A stretch of DNA of 64,000 nt from Enterocloster aldenensis (GTDB lineage Bacteria > Bacillota > Clostridia > Lachnospirales > Lachnospiraceae): assembly GCF_003434055.1 (NCBI RefSeq), contig NZ_QVEX01000015.1:62001-126000 (forward strand), read 5' to 3'. The translations under genes were made by a program, and so were the position numbers. This document shows, piece by piece, positions 60,162 through 64,000 of the stretch; the stretch's first letter is position 1, and each line of letters opens with the position of its first letter. The notes beneath the pieces were generated by a model. It had not been told where the DNA came from and did no database searches. It saw nothing but the letters and a program-made list of their open reading frames with translations.

Positions 60162-61169
60162 ATGCCAACAAAACCAACCATTTCACAGATAGCGGACCTG
60201 TCCGGCGTTTCCATTGCGACCGTATCACGTTTCATCAATCATACAGCCGTGGTCAAGGGCAGCACTGCCAGAAAAATCATGGATGCAATCCAGTCCCTGG
60301 AGTATCCGTTACCGGAGAATTTCATTACCACCAACCAAAAAAAAGACGGCAAGGTGATACTGATCAATATCCCTTCCGTTTCCAATCCCTTTTATAACGA
60401 TGTAATTAAAGGCGCGCAGGATGCCGCGCTGCGCCACGGTTACTACACGCTGGTCAATGTACAGCATCTGAACACCACAACAAAATCCACATTCTTCAAC
60501 CTTTTAAACAATATCAACCTCTGCGGCGCCATCATATTAAATGCGGTAGACCAGGGATACTTTAACAGCCTGTACCATACCCTCCCCTTTGTACAGTGCT
60601 GCGAATATACGGAAAACCAGGACCTGGTCTCCTATACCAGCATTGACGACAGGGCCGCTACCAAGAAAATGATGGACTACATACTGTCCACCGGCCATAC
60701 GAAAATTGCCTTCCTGTGCGGGCCGGACCGGTATAAATACGCCCGTCAGAGAAAGGCCGGATATATCCAGACCCTAAAAGACGCAGGCCTGCCGGTTAAT
60801 AAGGACTGGATCATACAGCTGCCTGAACTGGACTTTGATATGGCCCTTTCCTCCATCCACCAGCTGATGTCCCAGAAAGAGCGTCCCACTGCTGTATTTG
60901 CGGTCTCCGATGTACTTGCAGCGGCTGCCATACGGGGCTGCCGCCTGGCGGGCCTCTCCGTGCCCGAGGATATCATTGTAACCGGATTCGACAATGTCAG
61001 CATATCCCAGGCAGCCTCCCCCTCCATCACGACCATTAACCAGCCCAAGTACCAGCTGGGTTACATGGCCTGCGAGCTGCTGATAGAAAAGCTCCATACC
61101 CCAGGCGTCAAACCGCGCCAGGTCCTGCTCAATACCGAACTCATCATACGTGAGTCCACCCAGAAGTAG
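60162..61169 (+). CDS. LacI-family transcriptional regulator
   Basis: 335 residues from the ATG at 60162, with GAGG upstream; the longer frame to 60060 has no support. N-terminal HTH (TISQIADLSGVSIATVSRFI, residues 5-24), the hinge with SLEYPLPENF, then a periplasmic-binding-type effector domain (residues 60-335). Divergent from the sugar operon, so it most likely represses it and senses its substrate. The final MACELLIEKLHTPGVKPRQ is standard. Confidence 0.93.
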   Translation: MPTKPTISQIADLSGVSIATVSRFINHTAVVKGSTARKIMDAIQSLEYPLPENFITTNQKKDGKVILINIPSVSNPFYNDVIKGAQDAALRHGYYTLVNVQHLNTTTKSTFFNLLNNINLCGAIILNAVDQGYFNSLYHTLPFVQCCEYTENQDLVSYTSIDDRAATKKMMDYILSTGHTKIAFLCGPDRYKYARQRKAGYIQTLKDAGLPVNKDWIIQLPELDFDMALSSIHQLMSQKERPTAVFAVSDVLAAAAIRGCRLAGLSVPEDIIVTGFDNVSISQAASPSITTINQPKYQLGYMACELLIEKLHTPGVKPRQVLLNTELIIRESTQK

Positions 61170-61180
61170 ACAACCTATGA

Positions 61181-61224
61181 AAAATCCCGGCCCGGACGCA
61201 TATGGCTGCGCCTGGACCGGGATT
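61181..61224 (-). terminator. Terminator of hydE, possibly shared with lacI
   Basis: Long stem AATCCCGG.CC.GG.CGC / GCG.CC.GG.CCGGGATT around CAGCCATATG. On the minus strand it ends in ATTTTT; on plus the tail is C-rich, so termination is mainly of hydE. Confidence 0.8.
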
Positions 61225-61263
61225 CCCCCGTTATGGCATAAGCTGTCTGGCACATGTGTGCAG

Positions 61264-62349
61264 TCACTTCACGGACAGGCCCCTAAAGTCCCCCCGGTCC
61301 GTCACCACCTCATATCCGATGGAAGCCATGCGCTGTTTTAATTCTTTTATATTAGCCGCGGCTTCCACGCCCGTGCTGATCTTATTATCATAAAGCATAT
61401 ACTTTTTGCGCACATCAAGAGGCGAAAGGTTGGGCATGACCACATTGGCCCCGGCCAGTACGCCCTGTTCCCGGCCGTTTGGCGCAGCAGTGCCAAGGGC
61501 GGTGGTTGCAGGCAGGAGCACGTCCGGAAGCATAAGCCGCACAATGGCCAGAAGCAGGAGCGTCTGGCGCAGCGTGCCTGCCGGACGGCCCCCAAAGGGC
61601 GTGTCATGGTGCGGGATGAACGGGCCGATCCCCACCATCTGGGGCTGAAGCCCATACATATACTCCAAATCCTCCGCAATGTGTCCCGTTGTCTGGTAAG
61701 GCGCGCCCACCATGATGCCGCAGCCGGTCTGGTAGCCGATTTTCTTTAGGGATTCCAGACATTCCTTCCTGTGCCCGGAGGACATCTGGGGCGGATGAAG
61801 GCTGGCATAATGACATGGGTTGGCGGTCTCATGGCGCAGCAGGTAACGGTCTGCGCCTGCATCAAACCACATTTTATAAGTATCATATTCCTTTTCCCCT
61901 ACGGACAGGGTGATTGCACAGTCCGGGTAGGTGCTTCTGATGCGCTCTACCAGGTAAGCAATCTTTTGGTCGCTGAACCACGGATCCTCCCCGCCCTGGA
62001 GCACGAAGGTCCTGAACCCCAGCCCATATCCGGTATGGCAGCAGTCCATTACCTGTTCCGGCGTCAGCCTGTACCGGGATGCTTTCTGGTTGCTCCTGCG
62101 GATACCGCAGTAGTAACAGTCGTTTTTACAATAATTGGTAAATTCAATCAGCCCACGGACGAAAACACGGTTCCCGTAACTGGCCAGCGCCTGTTTCCTT
62201 GCTTTCCCATAGAGATACCCATCCTGTTCAGGCTCTATATTGTCCAGCAGGAAACAGAATTCCTCCCTGGACAGGATATGGGACTCTGCCAGCCGGTCCA
62301 CAAGGTTTTCTATGCGCTTTGCACCGTCCATACGTTTTACGCTTTCCAT
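61264..62349 (-). CDS. hydE: [FeFe]-hydrogenase maturation radical SAM protein HydE
   Basis: 361 residues from the ATG at 62349. Radical SAM cluster motif CKNDCYYC (Cys74, 78, 81), then YRLTPEQVMD, FVLQGGEDPWF, ADRYLLRHETANP, MVGIGPFIPHHDTPF and LLPATTALGT, all HydE hallmarks. It makes part of the H-cluster dithiomethylamine ligand pathway with HydF and HydG, which are not here. The accessory C-terminal cysteines seen in some HydEs are absent. TGATG overlap with the ABC ATPase gene means translational coupling. PylB is excluded: motifs fit HydE better. Confidence 0.93.
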   Translation of the reverse strand: MESVKRMDGAKRIENLVDRLAESHILSREEFCFLLDNIEPEQDGYLYGKARKQALASYGNRVFVRGLIEFTNYCKNDCYYCGIRRSNQKASRYRLTPEQVMDCCHTGYGLGFRTFVLQGGEDPWFSDQKIAYLVERIRSTYPDCAITLSVGEKEYDTYKMWFDAGADRYLLRHETANPCHYASLHPPQMSSGHRKECLESLKKIGYQTGCGIMVGAPYQTTGHIAEDLEYMYGLQPQMVGIGPFIPHHDTPFGGRPAGTLRQTLLLLAIVRLMLPDVLLPATTALGTAAPNGREQGVLAGANVVMPNLSPLDVRKKYMLYDNKISTGVEAAANIKELKQRMASIGYEVVTDRGDFRGLSVK

Positions 62350-63158
62350 CACGCACCTCTTTCCATCACTTCTTTTAATCCCACCGGCAGGACACATGTA
62401 TATGTGCGGTCTTTATGTTTCAGCGGATACAGCTTTACCTCCACTCCAAACGCCTCATCCAGATGTTCCTCGCTCAGCACCCTGCCGGTTGGACCGAATA
62501 TGGCCTCCCCCTGTCTGGTAAGCAGAAGTGCTTTCTGGGAAATGGACAGGGCGTGTTCCGGATAATGGGTATTCACAATGGCTGAGATTCCCTTTTCCCT
62601 GCACAGCCGTTCAATGGTTTCCAGCACAATCAGCTGGTTCCTGAAATCCAGGTTGGACTCCGGCTCATCCAGGACCAGGATGGAGGGTCCGCCGGCCAGC
62701 GCCCTGGCAATGAGCACCATCTGGAGTTCCCCTCCGCTGATACGGCTGCAGAGCCTGCCTTTAAGATATCCGATTCCAATCTCCTCCATACAGGCCAGGG
62801 CGATTTCCCGGTCCGCTTTTTTTGGCTGGCCAAAGGTGCCCAGGTACGCATTCCTCCCCAGAAGGACCATATCCTCCGCATGATAGGCAAAGGCGGACGC
62901 CTTGGCCTGGGGTACGTATCCGATTTTCTGCCACAGCTGGTGATACGGGATTTCCTTTATGCTGATCCCGTCAATATACGTGCCCCCTGTCTTCCATTCC
63001 AGAAGGCCCAGCATACATTTAAGAAGGGTTGTCTTGCCCGCGCCGTTGGCGCCCAGTACGGACATCACCTCCGGCTTATCCATGATGAAATCCACATGGC
63101 TGAAAATACATTCCTCCCGGGGATATCCGAATCCCCCGTCCTTTACCTCAAACCTCAT
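62349..63158 (-). CDS. Iron-siderophore/cobalamin-type ABC transporter ATP-binding protein
   Basis: 269 residues from the ATG at 63158 (ATGA overlap with the permease stop). Walker A GANGAGKTT (36-44), signature ISGGELQMVLIARAL, Walker B ILVLDEPESNLDF, H-loop NTHYPEHAL. FecE/BtuD-like. The C-terminal tail (VKLYPLKHKDRTYTCVLPVG) is atypical. Cargo: iron chelate, heme or cobalamin; not decided. Confidence 0.92.
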   Translation of the reverse strand: MRFEVKDGGFGYPREECIFSHVDFIMDKPEVMSVLGANGAGKTTLLKCMLGLLEWKTGGTYIDGISIKEIPYHQLWQKIGYVPQAKASAFAYHAEDMVLLGRNAYLGTFGQPKKADREIALACMEEIGIGYLKGRLCSRISGGELQMVLIARALAGGPSILVLDEPESNLDFRNQLIVLETIERLCREKGISAIVNTHYPEHALSISQKALLLTRQGEAIFGPTGRVLSEEHLDEAFGVEVKLYPLKHKDRTYTCVLPVGLKEVMERGA

Positions 63159-64000
63159 AACCGGATACCTCCTGTCTTTCTGAGGAGCAATATGAAACAT
63201 GGCGCTCCAATAAGGGATGTTAATATGGAAACCGGTATCTCCGATGCGGTGACTGACCGTGCCGCCGTATCGATGATAAGCATGAACACTGCGCCGAACG
63301 CCATGCTGGCCGGCATGACGGAGCTGTTGTCATTGCCGAATATCATGCGCACCATATGGGGAATGAGCAGCCCCACCCATCCAATCTGGCCGCACATGGA
63401 CACCACTGCCGCCGTGACCATGGCTGACCCCACGATCACAAGTCCCCGGATCCTCCTGACCGGGATTCCCAGGGACCTGGCCTCATCCTCGGGCAGGGAC
63501 ATGGAATTAAGCTTCCACCTTAACAGGAACAGCAGCACGCTGCCTATCAGGATGAACGGCGCCCCCATGACCAGGGTGGCCCTTGTGGTGCTTGCCATGC
63601 TGCCCATAAGCCAATAGGAAATGGCGGGAAGCACATCCTGGGGGTCGGCAGCGTATTTCACCAGGGAGACAAGGGCTGAGAACAGGGAACTGACCACCAT
63701 TCCGGCCAGTATGACCATAAGGGGAGGCATGGCGCCTTTGACCCGTCCCACGCTCCAGGCCATCAGCACTGCCGCGATTCCCAATATCATGGCCAACAGC
63801 TGGATTCCGAATGCAGGCAGCCCCAGGAGGATCCCAAGCACCGCGCCAAAGGATGCGCCGTTGGCAGCCCCCAGGGTGTCCGGCGTGGCCAGGGGATTGG
63901 CAAACAGCCCCTGGAACGCCGCGCCTGCCGCTGCCAGGCCGGCGCCGGATAAAAGTGCCAGCAGCACCCTTGGCAGCCGGATGTTGGATATGACGGTCCT
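63155..64000 (-). CDS. FecCD/BtuC-family ABC permease (runs off the right edge)
   Basis: At least 282 residues are visible; the frame stays open to base 64000 with RLPRVLLALLSGAGLAAAGA, the conserved start of the first inner repeat. MAVGALMGSFA-like and GWVGLLIPHMVRMIFGNDNS motifs, with several membrane segments, are typical. The first part of the gene, and probably the binding protein, lie beyond the window. Confidence 0.93.
   Translation of the reverse strand, partial: RTVISNIRLPRVLLALLSGAGLAAAGAAFQGLFANPLATPDTLGAANGASFGAVLGILLGLPAFGIQLLAMILGIAAVLMAWSVGRVKGAMPPLMVILAGMVVSSLFSALVSLVKYAADPQDVLPAISYWLMGSMASTTRATLVMGAPFILIGSVLLFLLRWKLNSMSLPEDEARSLGIPVRRIRGLVIVGSAMVTAAVVSMCGQIGWVGLLIPHMVRMIFGNDNSSVMPASMAFGAVFMLIIDTAARSVTASEIPVSILTSLIGAPCFILLLRKTGGIRL

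Overview
The window reads as chromosomal DNA of a motile, spore-forming Gram-positive anaerobe of the Clostridia, most like the Lachnospiraceae (an Enterocloster/Clostridium bolteae-type genome would fit). Grounds: G-rich Shine-Dalgarno sites, spoVT, VanY and choline-binding-type wall proteins, the CsrA-FliW pair, flagellar genes without P- and L-ring genes, and a HydE-type [FeFe]-hydrogenase maturase. The species call is inference. Nearly everything lies on the minus strand; only a DUF885 lipoprotein (3.5-5.3 kb) and a LacI regulator (60.2-61.2 kb) are on plus. No rRNA, tRNA, CRISPR array or intact mobile element was seen. No stretch over 300 bases lacks a gene; the longer spacers hold the promoters, terminators and repeats listed.

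Layout. 0-5.3 kb: partial tatD, a TraX-like membrane protein, metG, and the divergent DUF885 lipoprotein. 5.3-48.8 kb: a flagellar supercluster read right to left. Its first arm (48.6 to 27.5 kb) starts at a sigma-A promoter before fliE: fliE-F-G-H-I-J-K, flgD, a small flagellar-operon gene, flgE, flbD, motA, fliY-2, flhA, sigD/fliA, flgF, flgG, fapA, a YlqG-like gene, fhlB and a PilZ gene. A middle block (27.3 to 22.6 kb) has vanY, one flagellin gene, a broken Rpn-family gene and a parA-comFB pair. The second arm (22.4 to 5.3 kb) starts at a near-consensus sigma-28 promoter: flgM, flgN, flgK, flgL, a DUF6470 gene, fliW, csrA, a chaperone-like gene, fliD (broken by an in-frame amber codon), fliS, flgB, flgC, motB, fliM, fliY-1, fliO-P-Q-R, flhB, ftsE, ftsX.

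48.9-53.3 kb: a cell-wall operon (CwlO/PcsB-like NlpC/P60 hydrolase plus two paralogous wall-binding-repeat proteins) and spoVT. 53.5-61.2 kb: a ribose-type ABC transporter with two TIM-barrel isomerase/epimerases and a Gfo/Idh/MocA dehydrogenase, divergent from lacI. 61.3-64.0 kb: hydE translationally coupled to an iron/cobalamin-type ABC transporter that runs off the right edge.

How it fits together. The cluster encodes almost a complete flagellum: export gate, rod, hook, junction, filament, cap, C-ring, stators, sigma-28/FlgM checkpoint and CsrA-FliW control of flagellin. A CsrA-type hairpin overlaps the flagellin ribosome-binding site. Missing are all chemotaxis genes, flhF and a typical flhG. 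FliM lacks the N-terminal CheY-binding peptide, and two FliY-type proteins are present. motA and motB are 24 kb apart. ftsEX closes the second arm, while a CwlO-like hydrolase of the kind FtsEX activates sits just beyond the start of the first. The amber codon in fliD predicts loss of the filament cap unless it is suppressed or a sequencing error.
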